Shown here: positions 16,613 to 24,594 of the stretch, piece after piece
Numbering within the stretch: position 1 is the stretch's first letter
Layout of the letters: each line of letters begins with the position of its first letter
NCBI GenBank assembly: GCA_021819135.1
Contig: JAKASE010000005.1
Location: forward strand, 1-64,000
DNA length: 64,000 nucleotides
From: Thermoplasmata archaeon
Lineage (GTDB): Archaea > Thermoplasmatota > Thermoplasmata > Lutacidiplasmatales > UBA184
Direction: 5' to 3'
Translations under genes and position numbers: made by a program
Notes under the pieces: model-generated
The model's input: the letters and a program-made list of their open reading frames with translations, nothing else
Database searches by the model: none
What the model was told of the DNA's origin: nothing

Positions 16613-17997
16613 CGGTGGCCTCCGGCGGCGATCGCGGGGGCCGCTTCCATCCTCGGCACGGTGACCTCGAGCTCCTGCTCCCGGGCGCTGAGGTAGTGCT
16701 TGTTGTTGAACGGATAGCCGAGCTCTCTCCACCACTTCACGACCACGCGGTAGACCTCCGGCCGCATGATCACCGGCGGGGGCGCGAGCCCCTCGGCGAG
16801 CAGGCTGCGGATGAAGCTCCCGCTGAACCGCTGCACGACGTCCATGTGGCCGCAGTTCGCGTTGTAGGCGATCTCCCCGCACTTCGGGCAGTACCAGAAC
16901 TCGCCCATGTTCTGCGGCCGAAGGACGAGGCCCTTGTCGACCTCGCAGGGCGGGGCGTCGAAGCCGAACCCCGGGATCCCCTTCGTCCAGAGCGTCTGGG
17001 TGGCGTAGGAGTCGTAGTAGTCGCCCACGGCCGCGTGGTCGCGTCCCCACATGTGGTGGGTGCAGCCGAGGTTCTGCCGCACGATCCCGTGGAGCAGCGA
17101 CTCGAGCGGGTTCCCGTAGCGCATGTCCCAGAGGACGAACGAGACGACGTGGCGGTCCGGCTTCACGTAGTTCGCCGTGTGGACCGCTTCGTGCGCCTCG
17201 AGGATCGCCTCGTCCGGATAGTCCCCGATCCGCTTCGCGCCGACGATCGCGTTGACGAGGATGCCGTTCGCGGGCTCGGTGTCGCCCATGTACGCGGCGT
17301 TCTTCATCAGCATCTCGTGGCCGAGGTGCGGGACGTTCCGGGTCTGGTGCGCGATCACCGTCCGCCACTTCCGTCGGGCGAACTCCTCCCGCGACTTCGC
17401 GGGCGGGAGCCAGAAGCGGTCGAAGGGGGCGCGGAAGGTCGGTTCGTTGATGATGGTGTACTTCCCGGCGAAGACCACCGGGTTGAGGTGGAGGTAGATG
17501 TTGTATCCCGGGTGCTTCGGGTCGAAGGCGTGCTTCACGACCCCGGGGACGGTCTCCGGCGTCCCGAACGTGCGGGTGGCGACGTCCTTCGGGTCGATCG
17601 AGTAGACCTCGTTGATGTCCAGGGTCGCGAACGGCTGGCCCTTGAGCTTGAGCAGGAGGCGGTCGCCGCCCTTGACCTTGAGACGGCTCTTGTCCTCCTC
17701 GCTCACGTCGAAGAGCATCGGGAACGGGAAGACCCAGCCGCTCTCGAGGCGGCGCTCCTTGAGGACCCGCTCGAGCTCGTTGCGGCCCATCGAGCCTTCC
17801 ACGGGGCTCAGGAACCCGTAGCAGGTCGACATGATCTCGCGGTAGACGTTGCGGATCGGCATGTCCTTGTCATGGGTCGGCTGGATGTCGTAGCTCGTAC
17901 AACCGGCGATGAGGCTCCGGGCCTTGTCGGCGTCGCGGACGACGCGGTCCACGAGCTTGCCTCCGTGCGGCGGCGGGATGCTCATCTTCAGCGACAT
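16609..17997 (-). CDS. sat: Sulfate adenylyltransferase (ATP sulfurylase)
   Basis: A 462-residue homo-oligomeric type ATP sulfurylase. The substrate-binding motif QTRNVPHLGHE is clear, as are MWGRDHAAVGDYYD and the zinc-binding cysteines in YCPKCGEIAYNANCGH. It interconverts sulfate plus ATP with APS plus pyrophosphate. The start at 17997 is supported by AGGAGG about ten bases before it; the open frame extends upstream without homology. Promoter elements lie about 100 bases upstream. The aprBA genes are at two distant places rather than beside it. Confidence 0.95.
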   Translation of the reverse strand: MSLKMSIPPPHGGKLVDRVVRDADKARSLIAGCTSYDIQPTHDKDMPIRNVYREIMSTCYGFLSPVEGSMGRNELERVLKERRLESGWVFPFPMLFDVSEEDKSRLKVKGGDRLLLKLKGQPFATLDINEVYSIDPKDVATRTFGTPETVPGVVKHAFDPKHPGYNIYLHLNPVVFAGKYTIINEPTFRAPFDRFWLPPAKSREEFARRKWRTVIAHQTRNVPHLGHEMLMKNAAYMGDTEPANGILVNAIVGAKRIGDYPDEAILEAHEAVHTANYVKPDRHVVSFVLWDMRYGNPLESLLHGIVRQNLGCTHHMWGRDHAAVGDYYDSYATQTLWTKGIPGFGFDAPPCEVDKGLVLRPQNMGEFWYCPKCGEIAYNANCGHMDVVQRFSGSFIRSLLAEGLAPPPVIMRPEVYRVVVKWWRELGYPFNNKHYLSAREQELEVTVPRMEAAPAIAAGGHR

Positions 17998-18099
17998 TCG
18001 TTCAGTTCCTCCTGCGTGGTCCGAACGGCCGGGGACGCGGGTCCTGAGACCGCCTCGCGCGGCACCGTCCCTCCCCGAGGGTGCGCAGCGGCGATGCGG

Positions 18100-18150
18100 C
18101 ATATAGCGGCTCCACCCCACGAGAGAAATCCGAAGTGGAAACGAATCCAC
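18100..18150 (-). promoter_or_regulatory. sat promoter with upstream inverted repeat
   Basis: The minus strand has gctatatgcc (plus 18099-18107) as a TATA-like box. Upstream of it lies GTGGA-N6-TCCAC (18135-18150), an inverted repeat in the position of an activator site. The leader to the sat ATG would be about 80 bases. Inferred from sequence only. Confidence 0.4.
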
Positions 18151-18258
18151 CCGTCGAGGTTCGTCGAAGGCCGCCACCGCCGAGAACCCTTATGTCGGGA
18201 GACCCCTTGCGCACCCTCGAACCGGAGATCTCCGGGAACTTTCGGGGGACGACAAGCG

Positions 18259-18438
18259 ATGGGAGAAGTAGCGTTCGAGTGCCGGTCGTTGGGACTTCCG
18301 TGCGAGTGGGCTCTCCGCGCCGGTTCGCGGGCGGAGATCGTGGAGCGCGTGCGCGAGCATGCGTTGTGCGCCCACAAGATGAGCGAGCTCGCTCCGGACG
18401 TCCTTGAGCGCGTCGAGTCCGCGATCCACGCGGCGTGA
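18259..18438 (+). CDS. DUF1059 family small protein
   Basis: A 59-residue protein. The pattern FECRSLGLPCEWALRAGS followed by VREHALCAHKM and a C-terminal VLERVESAIHAA helix fits DUF1059, small proteins often found in archaeal and bacterial genomes of unknown function. It is transcribed away from sat and overlaps the fixX start region (GTGA). A cttatg box about 70 bases upstream is a possible promoter. Confidence 0.75.
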   Translation: MGEVAFECRSLGLPCEWALRAGSRAEIVERVREHALCAHKMSELAPDVLERVESAIHAA

Positions 18439-18749
18439 CCGGGACGATGGCCGACACGCTTCCCCGGATCCCGCTCTCCGAGCGGCTCGGGACCACGGCG
18501 TTCGATTCGGACAAGACGACGCATCTCACGCTCTCCGACCCCGCGCTCTGTCAGCGGTGCGCGAGCCGGGCCTGCATTCCGGTCTGTCCGGCGCAGGTGT
18601 ACGCGTGGGAGAACGACCGGCTCCGGGTCAGCTACGAGAACTGCCTCGAGACCGGCGCCTGCCGTATCGCCTGCCAGGAGCTGGGGAACCACGCCCTCGT
18701 CTGGGCGTTCCCGGCGGGCGGCCGCGGCGTGAAGTACCGCCTCGGGTGA
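18435..18749 (+). CDS. fixX: FixX ferredoxin-like protein
   Basis: A 104-residue ferredoxin of the FixX family, with CQRCASRACIPVCP in the first half and CLETGACRIACQELG in the second. It is the electron-transfer partner of FixC on the way to quinone. The GTG at 18435 overlaps the stop of the DUF1059 gene; ATG 18447 is equally plausible. Its cognate fixC lies on the other strand 2.4 kb away and fixAB lie 1.9 kb downstream, so the FixABCX set is scattered. Confidence 0.85.
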   Translation: MTGTMADTLPRIPLSERLGTTAFDSDKTTHLTLSDPALCQRCASRACIPVCPAQVYAWENDRLRVSYENCLETGACRIACQELGNHALVWAFPAGGRGVKYRLG

Positions 18750-19204
18750 CCGTCGCAGGCCCCGGGCGAGCCCTCCGGGGTTCCGTCGACTTGACCAAAG
18801 GCTCTTGAGCCGTCCGGCCGGCGGGCGCCGGCCCGGTCCGACGGGCGGTGCGCCCGAGTTTACGAGATACTTTTCCGATGCGACAGGGTCTGACCCGCGA
18901 CCGCGGGCTCGCGGAGCGTGGGGGCCGTTCCCCGGCCCCCGGGCTCCCCGGCCCGGTCCGAGGGAAGATGTCGAGGGGCATCGGGACCGGGAGGAACAAT
19001 CGCGCTCGACCGCGCCCTGGGCGCCAGATCCAAGGCGGTGATGGGCCTCCCCCGATCGGGAGCGCGTCCTCCGGCGATCTACCGGGCCGATCGACCGCTC
19101 GTTCGGACTAGCGGGTCGGCCCGATCCATGCGGAGCCAGCAGGGCGGCGACCCGTCGGACGACGCCCGGCACGACACGCGGCCATCCGACCGGGAGGGGG
19201 GCCG
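18750..19204. other. Intergenic region with hairpins before tauE
   Basis: I find no convincing gene in these 455 bases. A perfect hairpin CGGGCG-gtg-CGCCCG (18842-18856), followed by an AT-richer stretch, could end fixX. A GGGGCC...GGCCCC hairpin lies near 18925. A longer imperfect hairpin (left arm 19083-19098, right arm 19111-19123) lies about 80 bases before the tauE start. Small open frames here are low-complexity and arginine-rich. Confidence 0.45.
18842..18856 (+). terminator. Hairpin downstream of fixX
   Basis: CGGGCG and CGCCCG pair perfectly over a three-base loop about 90 bases after the fixX stop, followed by agtttacgagatactttt. A weak terminator candidate. Confidence 0.35.
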
Positions 19205-20077
19205 ATGATCCCGGACCTCACGCCGCTCGCGGACCTCCTGATCACGATCCTGATCGTGGCGGTCCTCGCCGGCTTCTTCGGGGCCCTCGCCGGGCTCGGC
19301 GGCGGGATGATCCTCCAGCCGATCTTCGTCCTCTATCTCGGGCTCTCGTTCGGGGACGCGGTCGGGGCGAGCGCGATCGGGGTCCTCGCCACGTCCCTGA
19401 CGACCGGGGCCGCGTTCACCCGCGAGCGCATCATGGACTTGAGGGTCGCGAACCTGATCGCCTCGGTCACGGTACCCGGGGCTCTCGTCGGCGCGACGCT
19501 CACGGTCCTCTTCGCGGGGACCCGCATCGAGCCGCTCTTCCTCATCGCGTTCGGCCTCATCCTGATCGCGAATATTCCCGGCACCGTCGCGCTGCGCCGG
19601 CCGAAGGGCGAGCCGTACAACGGGCGCCCGGACCGGCTCGCGGAACTGCTCCATCTCGAGGGGAACTACCTCGACCGGCCCCGCCGGAAGGTCGTGCACT
19701 ACCGGGCGAAGCGCGTACGGGAGACGATGGGGGTGATGTTCGGGGCCGGGGTCATCTCGGGGCTGTTCGGGATCGGCAGCGGCGTCCTGAACGTCCTGAC
19801 GATGGACCGCGTCACCGGGCTCCCGATCAAGGTCTCCACCACGACGAGCAACTACGTCGTCGGGATCGACATCATGGCGTCGCTCGCGATCCTGTTCGCG
19901 GGCGGCCTCGTCCAGCCGACGCTCGCCGCCCCGGTGGCGATCGGCTCCGCCGCGGGCGCTTACTTCGGAGGCCGCATGCTCCCGAAGATGGACAGCGGCT
20001 GGATCCGCTGGGTGTTCCTCGCCCTGATGGTGATCTTCGGCATCGAGGAGCTGCTCAAGGGGGTCACGGGACTGTGA
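19205..20077 (+). CDS. TauE/SafE-family permease, copy 1
   Basis: A 290-residue membrane protein of the sulfite-exporter/TauE family with seven or eight hydrophobic segments. The family's duplicated glycine-rich motif appears as FFGALAGLGGGMILQP in the first half and GVISGLFGIGSGVLNV in the second. Such permeases move sulfite, sulfonates or similar anions. The GTG of the next gene overlaps its stop. Location among sat, fix and dsr genes supports a sulfur oxyanion as substrate, but direction and substrate are inferred. Confidence 0.85.
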   Translation: MIPDLTPLADLLITILIVAVLAGFFGALAGLGGGMILQPIFVLYLGLSFGDAVGASAIGVLATSLTTGAAFTRERIMDLRVANLIASVTVPGALVGATLTVLFAGTRIEPLFLIAFGLILIANIPGTVALRRPKGEPYNGRPDRLAELLHLEGNYLDRPRRKVVHYRAKRVRETMGVMFGAGVISGLFGIGSGVLNVLTMDRVTGLPIKVSTTTSNYVVGIDIMASLAILFAGGLVQPTLAAPVAIGSAAGAYFGGRMLPKMDSGWIRWVFLALMVIFGIEELLKGVTGL

Positions 20078-20493
20078 GCGCGGAGAACCCGACCATCGAG
20101 GACCTGCCGATCGACCCGGCGTTCCCGCCGGAGACCTACGACCGGATGGCGCGCCTGCTCGAGGTGACGGCCGTCGTCTTCTTCCTGCTCGCCCTGATCG
20201 GGTTCGTCGCCCGGCTCGTCCAGGACTGGGCGATGCCGCTCAGCGCCGTCATCCACCGGGAGCCGAGGTCCTGGTACTGGACCCCCGAGGCGTACTTCTC
20301 GAACCTGTTCGCGTTCAACCCGAGCTCCGTGATCCTGCTCGGGGTCGCCGTCATGATGGTCGCCGTGATCGGGCGGAGCGTGATCAGCGCGATCGGCCTC
20401 TACCGGGCCCAGGAGAACGTCCTCGCCTCGATCACGGTCTCGGTGGTGACGCTGATCGCGATCGCGTTCCTGCTCGCCCGGTACGGCCCGTAG
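20074..20493 (+). CDS. DUF1634 membrane partner of TauE, copy 1
   Basis: A 139-residue protein with three transmembrane segments (about residues 28-50, 88-110 and 118-136). It fits DUF1634, which is regularly encoded directly behind TauE-type permeases. The GTG start overlaps the permease stop (GTGA), indicating translational coupling and probably a physical complex. A paralogous pair is at 24175-25445. The biochemical role of DUF1634 is unknown. Confidence 0.75.
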   Translation: MSAENPTIEDLPIDPAFPPETYDRMARLLEVTAVVFFLLALIGFVARLVQDWAMPLSAVIHREPRSWYWTPEAYFSNLFAFNPSSVILLGVAVMMVAVIGRSVISAIGLYRAQENVLASITVSVVTLIAIAFLLARYGP

Positions 20494-20626
20494 GCCCCGG
20501 TGGCCCTCCCGGATTCCCGGACCGGGGCGAAGGGCTATTGGTCCCCGCGTGGGGTGGGGCCGCGCCGCCCGAGAAGTTCGGCGGCACGGAACGTAACCCG
20601 GGAAGGTCACGGAAGGGGTTTGGATC

Positions 20627-21418
20627 ATGGTGGAGAAGCTGAGGATCGGTGTGGCGGTGAAGTACGGGGTCGATGTCTCGCTGGCGCGCGCGGACCGGGC
20701 GACCGGTCTCGTGAGCCTCGCGGGCGCCCCGCGGAAGACGAGCGACTTCGACCTGAACGCGGTCGAAGAGGCGGTCCGCGTGCGGGAGAAGCACGGGGGT
20801 ACCGTCACCGCCATCAGCGTCGGCGGGGCGGAGGCGAAGCAGTCGCTCCGCGAGGCCTATGCGATCGGCGCCGACCAGGGGGTCCTCGTCACGGCGGCCG
20901 GTGCGGCCGCGTGGGACAGCCGCGCGGTCGCGCGCCTGCTCGCCGCGACCATCAAGAAGCTGGGCGGCTTCGACCTGTTCCTCCTCGGCGAGGGGAGCAC
21001 CGACCACTTCGCGGGCCTCATCGGCCCGCGCATCGCCGCGGAGCTCGGGGTCGCGGACATCGCCTACGTCCGCAAGCTCACGATCGGGCCGGACGGGGTC
21101 GTGGCGGAGAAGGACCTCGAGAAGGAGATCGAGGTCCTGAAGGCGAAGTACCCCGTAGTGGTCGCGGTCGGCCAGGAGATCAACACGCCGCGGGTCCCGA
21201 ACTTCATGGCGAACCTGAAGGCCTCCAAGAAGGATGTGCAGACGCTCGCGCCGGCGGACCTCGGGCTCGCCCCCGAGGCGCTCGCCCCTGCGGTCCTCAT
21301 CGACCGCACCGCCGTCCCGGAGGTCCCCCGCAAGCGCACGACCGTGAGCGGCGCGACCCCGGCGGAGGTCGCGGGAAAGCTGGTCGAGGCCCTCAAGGGA
21401 GAGGGGGTGCTCGCATGA
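20627..21418 (+). CDS. fixA: FixA, electron transfer flavoprotein beta subunit
   Basis: A 263-residue EtfB/FixA protein. Family marks include AVKYGVDVSLARADRATG, the nucleotide-binding YAIGADQGVLVT region, and DLFLLGEGSTDHFAGLIGPR. FixAB oxidises NADH, and in bifurcating systems reduces ferredoxin while passing the other electron to FixCX and quinone. It shares a four-base overlap with fixB. With fixC and fixX nearby the bifurcating Fix type is favoured over plain ETF; this needs motif-level confirmation. Confidence 0.85.
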   Translation: MVEKLRIGVAVKYGVDVSLARADRATGLVSLAGAPRKTSDFDLNAVEEAVRVREKHGGTVTAISVGGAEAKQSLREAYAIGADQGVLVTAAGAAAWDSRAVARLLAATIKKLGGFDLFLLGEGSTDHFAGLIGPRIAAELGVADIAYVRKLTIGPDGVVAEKDLEKEIEVLKAKYPVVVAVGQEINTPRVPNFMANLKASKKDVQTLAPADLGLAPEALAPAVLIDRTAVPEVPRKRTTVSGATPAEVAGKLVEALKGEGVLA

Positions 21419-22365
21419 GCGAGGAGCGGATCCTCTGTTACAGCGAGGACATCGATCTCGCCGGGGACCTCCTCCGGCTGGCCCGGGCCGCACCCGGAGC
21501 GACGGGGGCGAAGATTCACGCCGTGGTGCTCCCGGGGGCTCCGGCGGACGCCGGGGACCGCCTCGCCCGCGCCGGCGCGGAAGCCATCCACGTCGTGGCG
21601 GGGGCGGCGAACGCCGACCCCCACGTGGTCGCCGAGATGCTCCGGTCGCTGATCGCGGCCGTGAAGCCGACGGTGCTGCTCCTCGCCTCCACGAAGCGAG
21701 GCCGCGAGGTCGCGGGCCGGCTCGCGGGAGGGCTCGACCTCCCGGCGATCACGGGCGTGACCGGCCTACGGTTCGCGGCGAACGGGATCGAGGTCGACCG
21801 CGAGACGCTGAGCGGAAACGCCGTCTCGGTCGAGCGGATCCCCACACGCCCGGCGATCGTGGGCGTCCTCCCCGGGACCACCGGGCCGGCCGTCGCGGCC
21901 GCCTCGGCGGAACGTCACGACCACGCGCTCCCGGCCGCGCCGACGCCGTTCTGCGAACGAACGGAGGTCCGGGCGAAGCCGGGTGGGGCCCTCGAGATCG
22001 AGAAGTCCGACCGGGTCGTCACGATCGGTCGAGGCCTCAAGAAGAAGGAGGACCTCGGTATCATCGAGGCGCTCGCGAAGGCGGCCCGGGCCGATGTCGG
22101 CTGCACCCGGCCGCTCGCCGCCGAGGCGGGCTGGCTGACGGACGACCACTGGATCGGGCTCACCGGCCACCGGGTCCATCCGAAGCTCTACGTCGCGGTC
22201 GGCGTCTCGGGCGCCGTCCAGCACCTGGTCGGGATGCGGTCGTCGAAGATCGTCGTCGCGGTCAACAGCGACCCGAACGCCCCGATCTTCGCCCAGGCCG
22301 ACTACGGGATCGTCGGGGACCTCTACCAGATCGTCCCCGCGCTCACGAAGGCGCTCGGGGGCTAG
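21415..22365 (+). CDS. fixB: FixB, electron transfer flavoprotein alpha subunit
   Basis: A 316-residue EtfA/FixB protein. The C-terminal FAD-binding domain is complete: GRGLKKKEDLGIIEALAKA, RPLAAEAGWL, KLYVAVGVSGAVQHLVGM and VNSDPNAPIFAQADYGIVGD. The ATG overlaps the fixA stop (ATGA). Together they form the soluble flavoprotein pair that feeds FixC. The gene converges with a minus-strand operon after an 80-base gap. Confidence 0.88.
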   Translation: MSEERILCYSEDIDLAGDLLRLARAAPGATGAKIHAVVLPGAPADAGDRLARAGAEAIHVVAGAANADPHVVAEMLRSLIAAVKPTVLLLASTKRGREVAGRLAGGLDLPAITGVTGLRFAANGIEVDRETLSGNAVSVERIPTRPAIVGVLPGTTGPAVAAASAERHDHALPAAPTPFCERTEVRAKPGGALEIEKSDRVVTIGRGLKKKEDLGIIEALAKAARADVGCTRPLAAEAGWLTDDHWIGLTGHRVHPKLYVAVGVSGAVQHLVGMRSSKIVVAVNSDPNAPIFAQADYGIVGDLYQIVPALTKALGG

Positions 22366-22446
22366 ACCACCGGTGGACCGCCCGCCGCCCGAACCCGTTC
22401 CGGGGCACCGGGAACCCCCCGGGCCCCTACCCGTCCTCCGACGGCG

Positions 22447-23166
22447 CTAGTGCCTCAAGAGCCGCTCGAGGAACGGCAGCTCGGACTCTTGACCCTGGGT
22501 GACCCGGTCGAGGTGCCGAACGAGCCGCCGGCTGTGCTCGTACAGCGCGAGGCCGATCCCGAGCGTGATCGCCCCGCCGATGCCCATCACGGCGAGCGAG
22601 ATGTACCACCACCACTCGCCGGTCGGGAAGAACCTCCAGAGCGCGACCGCGAGGGTGGCCAGCGCGGCCCCGGTCCGCACCACCGACAGCTCGGTCCGCA
22701 CGCGGGCGAGCTCGGTACGGGATTTGGCGTAGGTCGTGACGAGCGTGGAGAGCTGGGTCCGGGTCTCGGCGAGACGGGTGCGGGCCTCCGCCATATCGTT
22801 CCGCTGGTGGGCGAGGACGTTGCGGCCGCGGGCGAGATCGGTCCGCAGGGCGGCCAGGTCGTTCCGCTCGGTGGCGAGCCGGTTCCGCTCGAGGGCGAGG
22901 TCGGTACGGACCTCGGCGAGCTCGGTCGTACGGGTCGAGAACCTCGTCTGCGCCCGGACGAGGGCCGTCTGCTCTTCGGAGAGGCCGGTCCGCTGTCGGG
23001 CGAGCGCCGTCTCGGTCTCGGAGTTGGCGGCGATGCTGTCGGTCGCCTCCCCCCGCTCGCGCTCGAGGTCGATCGCGGAGGCCTGGAGCTCGACCGAGCG
23101 GACGAGCAGGGCCCGGATCTCCTCGAGGATCTCCTCCGAGCGCCTATCCGACCGGGTGTTCTGCAT
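22447..23166 (-). CDS. DUF202-like membrane protein with 17 heptad repeats
   Basis: A 239-residue protein. Residues 52-170 are 17 back-to-back seven-residue units in one register. Most begin Arg-Thr or Arg-Asn with Leu at position four (for example RTDLALE, RNDLAAL, RTRLAET). The unit resembles the R-T-x-L-A motif of DUF202 proteins, here greatly expanded, and should form a long coiled coil. Two hydrophobic segments follow (about 165-180 and 186-209), then a short charged tail. The start at 23166 overlaps the upstream kinase-like gene by 23 bases. Function unknown; a membrane-anchored coiled-coil tether is an inference. Confidence 0.65.
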   Translation of the reverse strand: MQNTRSDRRSEEILEEIRALLVRSVELQASAIDLERERGEATDSIAANSETETALARQRTGLSEEQTALVRAQTRFSTRTTELAEVRTDLALERNRLATERNDLAALRTDLARGRNVLAHQRNDMAEARTRLAETRTQLSTLVTTYAKSRTELARVRTELSVVRTGAALATLAVALWRFFPTGEWWWYISLAVMGIGGAITLGIGLALYEHSRRLVRHLDRVTQGQESELPFLERLLRH

Positions 23167-24031
23167 CCCCCACCTCCCGGACCACGCGCCGTGCCGGCAG
23201 GAAGTACTCCGTCCGGTCCTCGAGCCGGTGACCGGTCGCGTAGCCGGGGGCATACTCGATCGGGTGCTTCGGGTCGACCGACATCGCGACCTCGCGCACG
23301 ACCGCCCGCGCCGCCTCGTCGAGGTACGGACCCTCGAGCCGGAGCGACGTGTCGGTCGCGGTGCAGTCGATCTCGTACTCCCGGGTACGGGGGTCCCGGG
23401 TGAGCGCTGCCTCGACGTCCGCCGCCCGGAGCAGCCGGCCCATCTCCGCCCGGGTCTCGGGCGTGGCGCGCAGGGACGGTTCCGAGAGGAGGTAGCTCAG
23501 TACGTTCATCGTCACCTCGCGGCTGAAGTGGCCGAGGTTGATGTTCAGGTCGTAGAGCGTCGGGTCCCGGACGTCCCGGCCGTAGACGAACCGCGCCCAC
23601 CGGACCTGAAGGTTCTCGGCCTCGCGGATCTGGGAGCGCGCGCTGTCCTGGTCGCAGTTCATCCGGTCCATGGTGACCGCGATCTGCTGGCCGAGCGGCT
23701 CGCAGATCCGCACCCGGACGAAGTGGGGGAGCCGGGGGACGAGGAGGTGGCCGGAGAGGCCGTGGTAGATGACCGAGTCCTCCTGGATCCGCGCGAGGAG
23801 CGCCTGCCGCATCAGGACGATGTAGGTGTGCCGGGCCCGGCTGAACTGCTCGTAGGCGCTCGTGGCGTTCGACAGCTGCTCGACGATCGCCGTCGCCCAG
23901 TCGCCGTAGCGGCTCACGTCCTTGATCAGGTCCTCGCGCGAGATGCACCGCGCCCTCGTGCTCCCGCACAGGGTGTCCACGAGGTCCTGGACCCCGCCGA
24001 AAGTGCCCCGCGACAGGAAGAGAACGGCCAT
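23144..24031 (-). CDS. Cytidylate-kinase-like family protein with degenerate P-loop
   Basis: A 295-residue protein of the cytidylate-kinase-like family. It begins FLSRGTFGGVQDLVDTL where kinases have a GxxxxGK P-loop; the lysine is missing, so nucleotide binding may be altered. The middle has RVRICEPLGQQIAVTMDR and the family's DPTLYDLNINLGHFSREV segment. Family members often sit near sulfur-metabolism and permease genes, with unknown roles. The next gene starts before this one ends. A GGAGG ribosome-binding site lies just before the ATG. Confidence 0.7.
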   Translation of the reverse strand: MAVLFLSRGTFGGVQDLVDTLCGSTRARCISREDLIKDVSRYGDWATAIVEQLSNATSAYEQFSRARHTYIVLMRQALLARIQEDSVIYHGLSGHLLVPRLPHFVRVRICEPLGQQIAVTMDRMNCDQDSARSQIREAENLQVRWARFVYGRDVRDPTLYDLNINLGHFSREVTMNVLSYLLSEPSLRATPETRAEMGRLLRAADVEAALTRDPRTREYEIDCTATDTSLRLEGPYLDEAARAVVREVAMSVDPKHPIEYAPGYATGHRLEDRTEYFLPARRVVREVGDAEHPVG

Positions 24032-24174
24032 CGCCCTCCAAGGATACGGACGATCCGGTGGGAGAACGAGTCCGGCACGGTTCTTAGATTCCTCCTTTAC
24101 CGCGATTGACGGGGCGGGACGGGGAAGCGACCGACCCGCGCGGCCCCCGGTCCGGCGCGGGGCTCCCGGCCGGC

Positions 24175-24594
24175 CTAGTGGACAATGGAGGCCACGACGG
24201 TGAGCCCGAAGACGAGGAGGGCCACGACGACCCCGCAGACGACCGCGAGAATGGTCTCCCGGCCTCGGATGAACACCCCCATCGCGTCCACCACCCGGCC
24301 CACGCTCACGGCGACCATGACGAAGACCCCGAGGAGGATGAGCGCGTTCGCCTGGAAGGAGGCGAGCGAGGAGAGGAAAGTACCCGGGTCTCCGACGTTC
24401 ACGAAGGGGCTCGAGCCGATCAGGGAGCTCACCGTCATACCCGGGCTCTCGACCAGGCCGATGACCATCCCGACGCCCGACAGGACCAGGAACCCGATGA
24501 CCCCGCTCCGGAGGATGAGCGCCGTACGCACGTACGTTTCGGGCGTGAACGACGGATCCGGGGGCAACTCCGCGATCCCGGGAACGGCGGTCAC
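24175..24594 (-). CDS. DUF1634 membrane partner of TauE, copy 2
   Basis: A 139-residue protein with three hydrophobic segments, paralogous to the one at 20074-20493; both have the N-terminal P-D-P-x-F-x-P-E-T-Y pattern. The GTG start at 24594 overlaps the permease stop (GTGA), exactly as in copy 1. It is the last gene of the apr-phosphatase-tauE unit. Function unknown. Confidence 0.72.
   Translation of the reverse strand: MTAVPGIAELPPDPSFTPETYVRTALILRSGVIGFLVLSGVGMVIGLVESPGMTVSSLIGSSPFVNVGDPGTFLSSLASFQANALILLGVFVMVAVSVGRVVDAMGVFIRGRETILAVVCGVVVALLVFGLTVVASIVH

Noticed and set aside
16615-18438. 607-codon open frame opposite sat
   Set aside because: Translation lacks motifs and is Asp/Val/Arg-biased; its only real part is the DUF1059 gene at the end in another start.
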